NCBI RefSeq assembly: GCF_963920925.1
Contig: NZ_CAWUDI010000012.1
Span: 110,441-174,440, forward strand
Direction of reading: 5' to 3'
DNA length: 64,000 nt
Source of the DNA: Rivularia sp963920925
Lineage (GTDB): Bacteria > Cyanobacteriota > Cyanobacteriia > Cyanobacteriales > Nostocaceae
Below the pieces are notes generated by a model. It ran no database searches. It saw only the letters and a list, made by a program, of their open reading frames with translations, and was not told the DNA's origin. The position numbers and the translations under genes were made by a program. Position 1 is the first letter of the stretch. Each line of letters starts with the position of its first letter. This document shows positions 52,901-60,377 of the stretch, piece after piece.

Positions 52901-53677
52901 ACCCGCAGTTCCGATAACTGCAATATCAGTTCGTCCTTGTCTCCATAAAAACATGGCAACAAGCAGTGATTTTAACGCCCCTTCACAAAGAATTACTGTT
53001 TTGATTTTTTTCGCATCGGGGTGCTTCCAGCAAAATAGCGGTAGTTCCCCGTTGGGTAATTGCGGTCCGTTTCCCCCATCTTTGTTACTACTTAACCAAA
53101 CATATTTAGGTTTAGTTCTTAAAGTAGCAATCTGCATACCCGTAATATGTCCGTCTGGTGAGAGAGCCGTAATCGCAAATCCTGGCATTCCTAACAGCTT
53201 TCCTTCAGAAGAGATACCTGGAAGAGTTGACTTGATACCATCAGGAGCATAAGTACCGGGTTTCCAAGTTCTTAACCATCCTAAAGTTTCTAACCAGTTT
53301 ATTTCTTCGATAGTTAGCTGTCTGTCCTCATGGAGGTGAGAAGAATGTTGGAACGAAAGAGTTTTTGTACATTCTTGAAGTATTGAACGGAAATCGCGAT
53401 CGCGTTCCGAAATAGATAGTAGATTTTTTTGCTTGACATAATGTTGTCTCCGTGTATTTAGGTTATTTTCTGTCGTGAGGTAGGCGTTACTATCTTCGAG
53501 AGCAAACAAACCGCCCATATCGTTACGCAGTAACGCTATGAAACGATAGCCCGCTGGTGCGTCATGTTGGCTAAAACTACGCAAGCACTCAATTAATGAG
53601 TCTTCTTTAATAGCGCAGCCGTGAGTTTTGTTGCAGATGGGACAGGGAAAGCGCTTGCTAGTGTACTGGCGTTTCAT
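49967..53677 (-). CDS. CyRepA1-type plasmid replication initiator
   Basis: 1236 aa from ATG at 53677 (a TTG at 53683 is possible). It begins with a zinc-binding segment (RFPCPICNKTHGCAI) and continues with a DUF3854/TOPRIM-like part (TVILCEGALKSLLVAMFLWR, VIGTAGAARYGKK, VRLMPDAGAIDNP). The middle holds a P-loop-like SPTGTFKSHD and a Cys cluster (PVCATCHLREAC). The C-terminus has a HTH-like AIAQKVGCSVGLISKDYREA. This is the layout of CyRepA1 proteins, the widespread initiators of cyanobacterial plasmids. The TTAGTACTAA repeats upstream are the probable origin. Confidence 0.8.
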   Translation of the reverse strand: MKRQYTSKRFPCPICNKTHGCAIKEDSLIECLRSFSQHDAPAGYRFIALLRNDMGGLFALEDSNAYLTTENNLNTRRQHYVKQKNLLSISERDRDFRSILQECTKTLSFQHSSHLHEDRQLTIEEINWLETLGWLRTWKPGTYAPDGIKSTLPGISSEGKLLGMPGFAITALSPDGHITGMQIATLRTKPKYVWLSSNKDGGNGPQLPNGELPLFCWKHPDAKKIKTVILCEGALKSLLVAMFLWRQGRTDIAVIGTAGAARYGKKTLKDYLKRLRVKEVRLMPDAGAIDNPLITKANEATIYSCQKWRYRVSVGCWGQWHDKKHLDIDELLAAGRQNEVQLQTSGIFLLKCHQANQIRKLLKLNYFYQIADKQVELRPEPDAINNSKQIHLYYQNIQTFRKSDYEVVVTWENTTLRPEDFFALCPESIQKQLARSEREWGMLYKLKLWLRRTIERYRPKKGFGESPTKKETNKAKNIPKFINYKPGKLPKIGVCVRPPKIIFKQGQRWQVLTEAIAAGWKHILDKSPTGTFKSHDAGLAAPIAFGVERLWYFTNHARNITTQTVEQNYAYMNVRNDGMVWDTTPGGKKYLRWPIQGEKASTPGNCHRSKVFAIAREKNIDMDGIENPVCATCHLREACSSAYGKGFGHRSLRKETLKHDRIRAHPDSAPQIEDYQWENCGNFWDEVMQTVQPINSVAAQLSDIDQVIAELAVNYPKVNALLINLWMILRQCLNGEIKQPFHGWNDAAVRELLPELPDNLDEIIGIATETLYPNLEEILNTTSEYGSDLADLPSKVRKRFGNKTSEVIEKFKQDIILNWFIPFLQVWGKQRNGALRIEKGKLFIYTRKERHSEVAASSAWNVYLDATTTAEYLSWWINIEECEILTVEQEVPSAQNLEIVQIIGLGHLGKERSTLSQNRIAALKQELQERHSNIKFIDWKCQTESEDGSWFVDSRGSNDFCGVSALASIGIPFCNLGYLEVLYITLTGRSIEPGKAKVKIPIEIKELVEKENDDIPYFERTVSNDPNFQAFVHWSTSSEIYQALGRLRSHLRLEQKLTFYFIGDYPLEIPVRIVKACDITIEAGSRWEQTWFKIASAAKQLVEEGTTQLRGINTAIAQKVGCSVGLISKDYREALDKLLQSLLNPFNTTCKNSQSESNLEAEARSVGSNIMPIVAQSNPYEILSELFSWQRCVDNDYWLWILSGTSTNTQIKIISSLLSILPKAWVCELANNILIE

Positions 53678-53761
53678 TAGCAAAAATCTTTGTATGAATT
53701 TTAAAGCGGCTAGTCCCGGAATTTGCCTTAATTACAATAACATTCGTGTTTTCTGCGGTTT

Positions 53762-54100
53762 TTAGTACTAATTGCGAGAAACCCGATTAGTACTAAATGC
53801 TGTAACCCTTATAAATCAAGTATTTCAGAAAATAATGTCACCGTCAGGGGTGCTAATGTCACCACGAGGGGGCGTTACTTAATAGTTCTTTACTTAAAAA
53901 TAAACGCTGTAATTGAGCATATATAGGCTTTACAGGGTTTGATTCTGTTATCCTTTAATATAAAAAGTACTAAAGAAAATTTTCAGATCGCGGTATCAGT
54001 GACATTCTTCGTGAGATTTCTTTATTATCATTTCTTAGTACGAGGTGCTAAAACGTAAGTGAGACAAGTATTTCACGCATTACATTTTATTTAGTACTAA
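53762..54100. repeat. TTAGTACTAA repeats, likely replication origin iterons
   Basis: Perfect 10-bp palindromes TTAGTACTAA at 53762-53771, 53787-53796 and 54091-54100, and partial copies at 53965-53974 (AGTACTAA) and 54035-54041 (TTAGTAC). Two AATGTCACC copies lie between, near 53834 and 53860. The array is directly upstream of the CyRepA1 gene. The same 10-mer is also at 18-27, the left edge of the window. Confidence 0.65.
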
Positions 54101-54789
54101 TTAACCAAACAGCACTAAAGTTAAATTTTTCTACTTGAGCAAAAATTTTCTTGACAAACCGTGTTTTATGTTAAATAATGACCTCAAAGCATTGAAGTGT
54201 AAGGCTTTGCGGCTAATAGTTTTGCTTACAATTATTATTAAAACTTCAACTTTATTAATAGTCTTTTCGGCAGGTGTGTAGCAGTATTTAGCAATTTACA
54301 GATAGCGATCATTGACTGGTACTACTACTCGGAATTAAAAATCTAGAAACCTTTTTATAGATTTAAATAGTTCGTTTATTTAACGTTTCGACGCGGTTAT
54401 GCTTTTACTATCAATGACCCCCGGCTTCAAACCGGAGCTTCCAGCTTGATTAAACTAGACAGTTTAGTTTGCCCCTAATGTCAGCTACGCTATATTTACT
54501 TTAATTGGAATCTATTCCAATAATATAAAAATACCTATTTAGAGCAGGTAGCTAAAACTATAATTTTTTCGTTTATTGTTCTTATGAAATGTGTTATTAA
54601 AGTCTTAATTTTTATTTTAAGACTGTTTAAAGATTAAAAATTAAGTATGCAAGGGTATTGTATTTTTTTATGAAACTGATAACTGGTTATTCAATTGAAA
54701 ATTTATATAAAAGATTTTAAAAAAAAATTATTTATTGATTAAATGTACAAATTGTAATAATAATATAGTTTTAAATAAAATCTTCAAAA
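54101..54789. other. AT-rich non-coding region beyond the origin repeats
   Basis: No gene. Near 54417-54480 there are short complementary elements (CCGG-CTTCAAA-CCGG and AAACTA...TAGTTT) that may fold into small hairpins. The remainder is AT-rich. Confidence 0.5.
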
Positions 54790-55017
54790 TTAAGCTATCT
54801 TGAGTATTGTTTTCAATTGAAAAGCATATTTCGGCTTAATTGTTCGCTGTTTTAATTTGTTTTCTAAATCGCGTACCCAACTTTGGCTTTTTCCCATAGC
54901 TTGGGCAAGTTCCATTTGGCTCATTCCAATAGCTTTTCGGCGTTGCTTTATTAAGGTTCTAGTTAAAAATATTGATTGACTGGTTTTATTGTACGATAAC
55001 TTAATTTTGGGGGTCAT
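54790..55017 (-). CDS. Small Cro/CI-type HTH protein
   Basis: 75 aa from ATG at 55017; a longer frame starts at 55092 but overlaps the gene before it. The core RTLIKQRRKAIGMSQMELAQAMGKSQSWVRDLENK is a textbook XRE/Cro HTH. Overlaps the end of the gene at 55001-55204 by 17 bases, so the two may be coupled or originally one protein. Confidence 0.7.
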   Translation of the reverse strand: MTPKIKLSYNKTSQSIFLTRTLIKQRRKAIGMSQMELAQAMGKSQSWVRDLENKLKQRTIKPKYAFQLKTILKIA

Positions 55018-55204
55018 TTTGATCGGATTTAATCGATTCAGAAAATTTTCTCGAATCGCTTTTAGTAATATTTTTATCTTTATCAGCTTCAAAAGTTTTT
55101 AGTTCTTGCAATTTATATTGTACGTTGTCTGGTGGGATAAAACTTATAAATGCTGGAAACCAGTGTTTAATAATATAGTGTTTAGGTAGCTTCTTAGCCG
55201 TCAC
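55001..55204 (-). CDS. Small protein upstream of the XRE gene
   Basis: 67 aa beginning at GTG (55204): LPKHYIIKHWFPAFISFIPP then QYKLQELKTFEADKDK. It has protein character but no recognisable family. It starts 45 bases after the TnpB stop codon. Confidence 0.45.
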   Translation of the reverse strand: MTAKKLPKHYIIKHWFPAFISFIPPDNVQYKLQELKTFEADKDKNITKSDSRKFSESIKSDQNDPQN

Positions 55205-55248
55205 TTAATAAATGGACAAAACTACCCATTACTGGATAAAGCTACCCA

Positions 55249-56772
55249 TCATCGCCCGACCTTAACGGCTAGTTCGGGACTACAGTTCGGACTTTCACCG
55301 AATTCCTCAACACGAGTCACGTCTGATGTACCGACCTCCACAGGCTCTACGTCCTTAGAGTAATTGCTGAGATGCGCTGTTAACGCCTGTTGGTTAAAAT
55401 ACTCATGTCGGCGTAACGACTTGAGCGACTTATTAATTCTGTGCCATGAAGCCCATACGTGTCTAGACGCGACCATCACAGCCGGGAGAGCGACATGGGT
55501 AGGCACAGATTCACTAAGTCTCATAGCTCTACGAGCTATTACCATTCCGGCTGCGGTATCAGAACTCATACCGTACAGCCGCATAAATTTAGTTAATCCA
55601 ATTAATGAAGTGTATGCAGGATTAACTTTAATTACTTGAATACCTTTATTACGGGCTTGGGTTTGTAGTATTTCATTGAATCGGGAATAAGCAAAATAAT
55701 TGAGCATTCTAGCGTATCTACGACCTTCTTCCTTCATGCGCTTCTTTTTAGCAGCGAAAGAAAGGTTTTCTATCACAATTGCACAGCCGTACAATTGAGC
55801 AAGTAATATTAGCCGTTTAATTCGGTCGGAAAGTTCAGCTTCTACTTGACCAGAACGGCGGGAATGTAGATTTAACTCATATTGACCTTTAGCTACCGGG
55901 TTCCCGTTATAGTCAACGTAGCACCAACCTATAACACCTGGGTTTAAATCAACGCCAATACAACCATATCTTACTGGTTTAGACTGGATAGGAACTTCGG
56001 TTACTTCTACCGAAACTGCTATATACCAGCGATTATTCTTATAGAATAATCTCCAGGTTAAAGACTCTCCTTTACTAGCAGGGATGGTTTCTAATGATTT
56101 TTTATTTACTGCTCTACGCATCAAAGCTGCTTCAATGCAATCCTGACCATAAGGGAACTCTAGATTAGCTGTAACGTACTTACCAAACTCAGATTCCCAT
56201 TCAACTGGAACACGAATTTTTAAAGACTTCTTCTTATAATCGTACTGACATATCTGATTACCATTAGATTCTCCCTGACTACCAACCAAAGGAAAGTTAA
56301 ATTCAGTGCCAAAATTAACTTCGATAGGAGCTTCTTTTAACTTAGCTACTTTACCGTGTTGAGCAATAACGTAACGACGCTTATGGTGGATTTTAAATCT
56401 TAATTCATGTTGGCGGGACTTAAACTGATTACGTTTAACTCTGCAACAAGGATAAGCTAATTTCGATAGTTTTTTCTCCCATTCGGTAATCTGTTCCTGA
56501 GCAGAATTAATTTTATCTTCTATAGTTTCTATATGAGCTTCGCGACATTCACGAGCAGAACCGATTTTACCGTCGATATCAATAAGTAAAGAATTAGCCT
56601 GTCTTTTATTAAAGCCAAACTTCTGTAGTTCCTGATTCTTTTTAGTTTTAGAAATATCACTATTAATTAATTCCATCGCAGTACAACGATGTTCTTTCTG
56701 CTTTTTAGAATATTTAATAGCGAAAGGAACTAATGCTTTCGGTAACTCTGCCGTGAATGTTTTTATACCCAT
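55249..56772 (-). CDS. tnpB: TnpB-like RNA-guided nuclease homologue lacking a zinc finger
   Basis: 507 aa from ATG at 56772, chosen because AAGGAG lies six bases upstream (longer starts at 56826 and 56817 fall inside a palindrome). RuvC residues appear intact: GVDLNPG (Asp275), IVIENLSF (Glu335) and SSDTAAGMVIARRA (Asp405). The region between the second and third residues (NPAYTSLIGLTKFMRLYGMS) has no CxxC pair, so the usual zinc ribbon is absent; the AGMVIARR ending characterises a zinc-finger-less TnpB lineage. No TnpA transposase is adjacent. The protein is longer than minimal TnpB (about 400 aa). Confidence 0.8.
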   Translation of the reverse strand: MGIKTFTAELPKALVPFAIKYSKKQKEHRCTAMELINSDISKTKKNQELQKFGFNKRQANSLLIDIDGKIGSARECREAHIETIEDKINSAQEQITEWEKKLSKLAYPCCRVKRNQFKSRQHELRFKIHHKRRYVIAQHGKVAKLKEAPIEVNFGTEFNFPLVGSQGESNGNQICQYDYKKKSLKIRVPVEWESEFGKYVTANLEFPYGQDCIEAALMRRAVNKKSLETIPASKGESLTWRLFYKNNRWYIAVSVEVTEVPIQSKPVRYGCIGVDLNPGVIGWCYVDYNGNPVAKGQYELNLHSRRSGQVEAELSDRIKRLILLAQLYGCAIVIENLSFAAKKKRMKEEGRRYARMLNYFAYSRFNEILQTQARNKGIQVIKVNPAYTSLIGLTKFMRLYGMSSDTAAGMVIARRAMRLSESVPTHVALPAVMVASRHVWASWHRINKSLKSLRRHEYFNQQALTAHLSNYSKDVEPVEVGTSDVTRVEEFGESPNCSPELAVKVGR

Positions 56773-56804
56773 TTGAAACTCCTTATTGAATTCGACCTTT
56801 TTCA

Positions 56805-56837
56805 ATAATATACTCATGTGACACATGAGTATATTAT
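56805..56837. promoter_or_regulatory. Perfect palindrome with 16-bp arms before tnpB
   Basis: ATAATATACTCATGTG (56805-56820), a single A, and its exact complement (56822-56837). It lies 32 bases before the tnpB ATG and 11 before the divergent RHH pseudogene, so it sits between the two starts like an operator. Confidence 0.75.
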
Positions 56838-56848
56838 ATTTGTCAACA

Positions 56849-57011
56849 ATGCCAGCTAAAAAAATTTATAACGAACCAAAACGTAGATTCACGGCGGACT
56901 TTAACCGAAACAGCTATTGAATGGCTAGAGTCTATGAAAGAAGAAATGGGAGCTAACAGTCTTAGTGATGCGGTAGAAAGGTTAGCTCGTATAAATGTGG
57001 ATAAACGGTAA
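56849..57011 (+). pseudogene. Frameshifted RHH regulator divergent from tnpB
   Basis: ATG at 56849 reads MPAKKIYNEPKRRFTA and then goes out of frame; removing one base of the GCGGAC near 56893-56898 would continue as TLTETAIEWLESMKEEMGAN and SLSDAVERLARINVDKR to the TAA at 57009-57011. The joined 53-aa product has the basic strand plus two helices of an RHH protein. Confidence 0.65.
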
Positions 57012-57078
57012 TATTTGTCTAGTTTTGGGTAGAAATTAGGTAACAGTTGCTAGCCCTTTAAGTAACTTGCACAGTTTT

Positions 57079-58191
57079 TTATCGCAGGATCGCATCTTGA
57101 AAGTTCAAATGGTCATAATTGCGAGCAAGATTTCTACCTACTAAGTTGACAATCCAGGTAGCTGCATCCATATCTATAAATGCGGCACTTTCCTCTAACC
57201 TTTCTTGCCACTCCACTGGTAGTAATAACTGAATGGCAAAGCAAGGATTTTTCAATTGCTCGGGAAATGAATATCTATCCCTCCATTGTGGACAATCTTG
57301 ACCTCGCTCCCTTCCTGATTTCTCAATCGTGCTGAGGATGCCGTGTTTGTTGCAGTGAATATGCTGGTTGTCTACTGAGTCTGTTTTATGCTGACAGTTC
57401 CAGCAGCTTTTTCTTATTGGATGCTGTGATAATAAATGTTCTGTATGAAATGATTCTTCTATATTTTGATTATCTTCGGTTGACTGCGGATGCTTTTTAC
57501 TATATTGAAATGCTTTGAAAGCTGCGTCTACGCTTTTTAAATTTAAAGTTTGTCGAATCTCTTCTGCTATTTCCGGCTTTCCTAAACTTTCCTGCTCGTC
57601 TATAAACTCTACTACCTTCAAGGCTTTGGAGTATGTGCGCCCAGAACCAAGCCCTACTTTTCGAGCAAGGCGATCGCGTGTTTTTCCACTTGTGGAACTT
57701 AAACAAAGGTGTGGAAAATTTTCCACCCCTTTCTCATCTTTCCTAGCTGGTCTTCCAGGAGCGGATTTTTTTCCACCGTTGCTCATCCTTTTTCTAGCTG
57801 CATCACTTTCTACCTCAAGCCATGCTTGCCCTTCGCGGACTTTCTGCTCCCGGTTTTTTTCGCGGTTGGCATTTTCTAGTAGCAAGGTATGTAGTTCAGC
57901 CAGTTCGTCGTCAAATTCTCTCACTTCAACAGGTACAGCCTTCCATCCTAGTTGCAAAGCTGCTTGCCAGCGTCGGTGCCCCGAAACAATGATTCCTTCC
58001 TTGGTGACTACTAATGGTCTTATTTGATTTGAATACTTTATTAGCTTTACTAATTCACTTGCGTCTTCCTCCTTACCATAAATCAAGTCATTGCGTGGGT
58101 GTGGTTTCAGCTTACGGGGATCTATTTCATAGAAAATAGATGTAAAATTATGAGTAGTTGTGTTATTCGATAAGGTAAAGGAGTTATCCAT
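57079..58191 (-). CDS. ParB-N domain protein with a zinc-knuckle-like C-terminal region
   Basis: 370 aa. N-terminal ParB-like domain: DPRKLKPHPRND, IVSGHRRWQAALQLG and TLLLENANREKNREQKVREG. A linker (DEKGVENFPHLC, encoded by a near-palindrome) leads to a helical HTH-like area (GKTRDRLARKVGLGSGRTYS). A C-terminal Cys cluster follows (CWNCQHKTDS, HIHCNKHGI, DCPQWRDR). It is not linked to a ParA gene. Proteins of this kind can be transcription regulators on cyanobacterial plasmids. Confidence 0.7.
   Translation of the reverse strand: MDNSFTLSNNTTTHNFTSIFYEIDPRKLKPHPRNDLIYGKEEDASELVKLIKYSNQIRPLVVTKEGIIVSGHRRWQAALQLGWKAVPVEVREFDDELAELHTLLLENANREKNREQKVREGQAWLEVESDAARKRMSNGGKKSAPGRPARKDEKGVENFPHLCLSSTSGKTRDRLARKVGLGSGRTYSKALKVVEFIDEQESLGKPEIAEEIRQTLNLKSVDAAFKAFQYSKKHPQSTEDNQNIEESFHTEHLLSQHPIRKSCWNCQHKTDSVDNQHIHCNKHGILSTIEKSGRERGQDCPQWRDRYSFPEQLKNPCFAIQLLLPVEWQERLEESAAFIDMDAATWIVNLVGRNLARNYDHLNFQDAILR
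57706..57731. repeat. 26-bp near-palindrome shared with the relaxase upstream region
   Basis: It matches 23393-23418 at 25 of 26 bases and lies in the linker of the ParB-like gene, where it encodes GVENFP-type residues. Confidence 0.85.
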
Positions 58192-58530
58192 TGTTTTAAG
58201 AGGTGCCTATTAAAATCAAAAACAATTGACCAAATGGGTGATAAAATAACCAAGCGCTGTTAAGCGTACTTTGTTTCGAGTTGGCTTGCCAATAGGGATG
58301 CCAATTATGTATTTTTCTCTATATCTAACTTTAAGTATCTGTATGTTTAATCTATTACCTCAAAAACGAACATTACCCCAATTAAGGTTGTTTGACCAAA
58401 ATTATCTGATACGCAGAAGCTGTAGTAAAATTGTCTACTAATTTAAGTAAATAAATTAACTAGACTTATATAATCTACCGCATAACGACACTTTTTTATG
58501 CAGTCAGCAAAAAAATATTAAAATAGGTAT

Positions 58531-58878
58531 ATGAACCCTAAAGCAGAACGGTTAGCCACATTAGTCAAGGAGTTACGAAGCTCCCAAAGTCAGTACAAAT
58601 TCGCCAAGTTGCTTGGTGTAAGTCGTCCTTCGGTTACTTTTTGGGAATTAGGTCAAGCTTGGCCGGATACGCAAAATTTGCAAAAGTTGGCGGATTTGAA
58701 AGGGTGGAATCTTTCTGACTTACAGGCATATCTTGTTGAGGGAGAATTACCTTCCGGTGAACCAGTATACCGATTAGAGTCAATATTAGGTGCGATACGA
58801 AATCTTCCATCCGAAGCAGTAGCAGAGGTAGCTTCTGTGGCTGTCAAAACATTAGCAAAAAGAAGTGTTTCTGCGTAA
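58531..58878 (+). CDS. XRE-family helix-turn-helix protein
   Basis: 115 aa. ATLVKELRSSQSQYKFAKLL and GVSRPSVTFWELGQAWPD are a Cro/CI-type HTH; a C-terminal helix (LPSEAVAEVASVAVKTLA) follows, similar in position to that of the protein at 29930-30301. The 340-base gap before it (58192-58530) shows no other feature. Confidence 0.75.
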   Translation: MNPKAERLATLVKELRSSQSQYKFAKLLGVSRPSVTFWELGQAWPDTQNLQKLADLKGWNLSDLQAYLVEGELPSGEPVYRLESILGAIRNLPSEAVAEVASVAVKTLAKRSVSA

Positions 58879-58961
58879 ATTTTGTATATTACGAATGTAA
58901 TACAAGCAGCAGTTACATTTAGATTGGCGTAGTTTATTTCAATGAACCCAGCAAGAATTTT

Positions 58962-59291
58962 TCAGGGTAGTATCTTTGATAAAGTTTTTTGGTCTGGCTT
59001 TTGAAACTCTCCCAAATCAAAAAAATGAATATAAGTATCTTTTTTCGAGCTTAATGTTGGAATTTGTCGAAGAGTTCTATTTTTTGAAGTAAGTTTTTGA
59101 TACTTACCGAAATTAAAGGATCGGCGTTGCAAAGATAATCCTTCGGAAGTTATTAAAATACTTACAAATACTGGCATTCGTCGCAAGTGGGAGGTAGTTG
59201 TGAAGGTAGCTTTACTGCCTTGAATTAACTGGTGTAAGTACCCTTTTGTGGGAGTATTCCCTGAAACAGAAGATTTCTTGCTTTTATTCAT
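58962..59291 (-). CDS. Hypothetical 109-aa protein
   Basis: ATG at 59291. Basic N-terminus (MNKSKKSSVSGNTPTKG), a beta-rich middle (FVSILITSEGLSLQRRSFNF) and a short acidic tail. It is convergent with the HTH gene at 58531. No family seen. Confidence 0.5.
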   Translation of the reverse strand: MNKSKKSSVSGNTPTKGYLHQLIQGSKATFTTTSHLRRMPVFVSILITSEGLSLQRRSFNFGKYQKLTSKNRTLRQIPTLSSKKDTYIHFFDLGEFQKPDQKTLSKILP

Positions 59292-60023
59292 GATTATTGC
59301 AGTAAGTAAGTATTCTAGTGATTTGTACCCAATATGCGGTAGATATGTATTCCCCTCTTGGTGTACTTGTATTTTAATACCTCCTAATTTATTAATGTAA
59401 GTTTTGAAACCTAATTAAAAATATTGCCAAGAATAATCTCGAAATTTATCTATCAAAAGTAGTATTTGCTTCTTTTTGCTTGGTAATCCTACTTAAGAGA
59501 GATTGTTTTTTTTGTTTTTGTATGAAAAAGACTACTAGCATTTTATTTTACCAAAAAAGTTATCTTTATCCAATAAAAATACGTAAATAATCCCGTTTTC
59601 GTTAAATTATCGGAGATAATTGTATTCCAATTTTTTCCTTTAGTAAACAAAGAAGTAAAGGTATTACCAAGTAGATAAAGGTTGATTCTCTAACAAATTA
59701 GAGTTGTTTTTTTAGAGACTATATTATTTCTTAGTATATTTGATTAAAGCTATTTTTACGTAACCAAAATACTGAAACATTTAATAACATCTTATTAAGC
59801 AGTTGTACTAAATAAGGCGATAATGCAGAAATTATATAATTCATCCTAAAGATAGATGTTATTTTTATAGATAATAGAATGTATGTTATTTATTATTGTT
59901 GTTTCTGATAACTTATCATTTGATTAATTAAGTTACACTCCTAATTTTTTTAAAGGAGTTATCGGGTATCACTATGAGTTAAGTCATGGGAGTGTAGGTA
60001 GTGAAAAGTTTTTCTCAGGGCGT
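59292..60023. other. AT-rich region without recognised features
   Basis: About 730 bases of low-complexity AT-rich DNA. No long frame with coding character, no clear repeat and no strong hairpin. Confidence 0.55.
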
Positions 60024-60052
60024 TCTGCTTGCAGCAGCGCTTCGCTATCGCA
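60024..60052. repeat. 29-bp dispersed repeat, copy 2
   Basis: Identical to 2862-2890; see that entry. It lies at the 5' side of the small frame beginning at 60063. Confidence 0.8.
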
Positions 60053-60062
60053 CTTTAGTAAA

Positions 60063-60281
60063 TTGCGAACTACTGAATCTAAGGATCTATTTGGCTCTGG
60101 ATTATCAGAAATATTTTTACGGCTTACTGTGCTACGCTATATACTTCAATATGAAGTACTAGATATGAGTTGTCATGAAAGATTAGTTGCTTACCTTTCT
60201 CGATGCGTTCATTGTGACGGATGCAGCAAGTCTCACGCTCTTTTTATGCAAATTTTGCACCTTGGATATCATAAAAAATAA
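60063..60281 (+). CDS. Possible 72-aa protein with a CxxCxxC motif
   Basis: It starts with a TTG and continues open from the repeat upstream, so the N-terminus is doubtful. The sequence has GLSEIFLRLTVLRYILQYEV then SRCVHCDGCSKSH, a compact cysteine cluster. Closed by the hairpin at 60276-60308. May be the surviving tail of an interrupted gene. Confidence 0.4.
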   Translation: MRTTESKDLFGSGLSEIFLRLTVLRYILQYEVLDMSCHERLVAYLSRCVHCDGCSKSHALFMQILHLGYHKK

Positions 60282-60308
60282 GGGATGGTAATACACCACC
60301 CCTTATTT
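60276..60308. terminator. Bidirectional terminator-like hairpin
   Basis: AAATAAGGG (60276-60284) pairs with CCCTTATTT (60300-60308), with an inner TGGT/ACCA step. It lies between convergent gene ends at 60281 and 60378. Confidence 0.65.
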
Positions 60309-60377
60309 CTCAAATGTCACAAATCTTAATTAACAGTGCGTTACGGCTGCATTGGACTAGGATGTACAGCTAGATGC

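Noticed and set aside
55249..56772. Cas12k or another CRISPR effector
   Set aside because: No CRISPR repeats and no Tn7-like genes are nearby, and the RuvC triad appears intact, unlike Cas12k; a TnpB lineage is simpler.
57515..58027. 170-codon rightward frame, Ser/Cys-rich
   Set aside because: It is the antisense of the ParB-like gene and lacks protein character.
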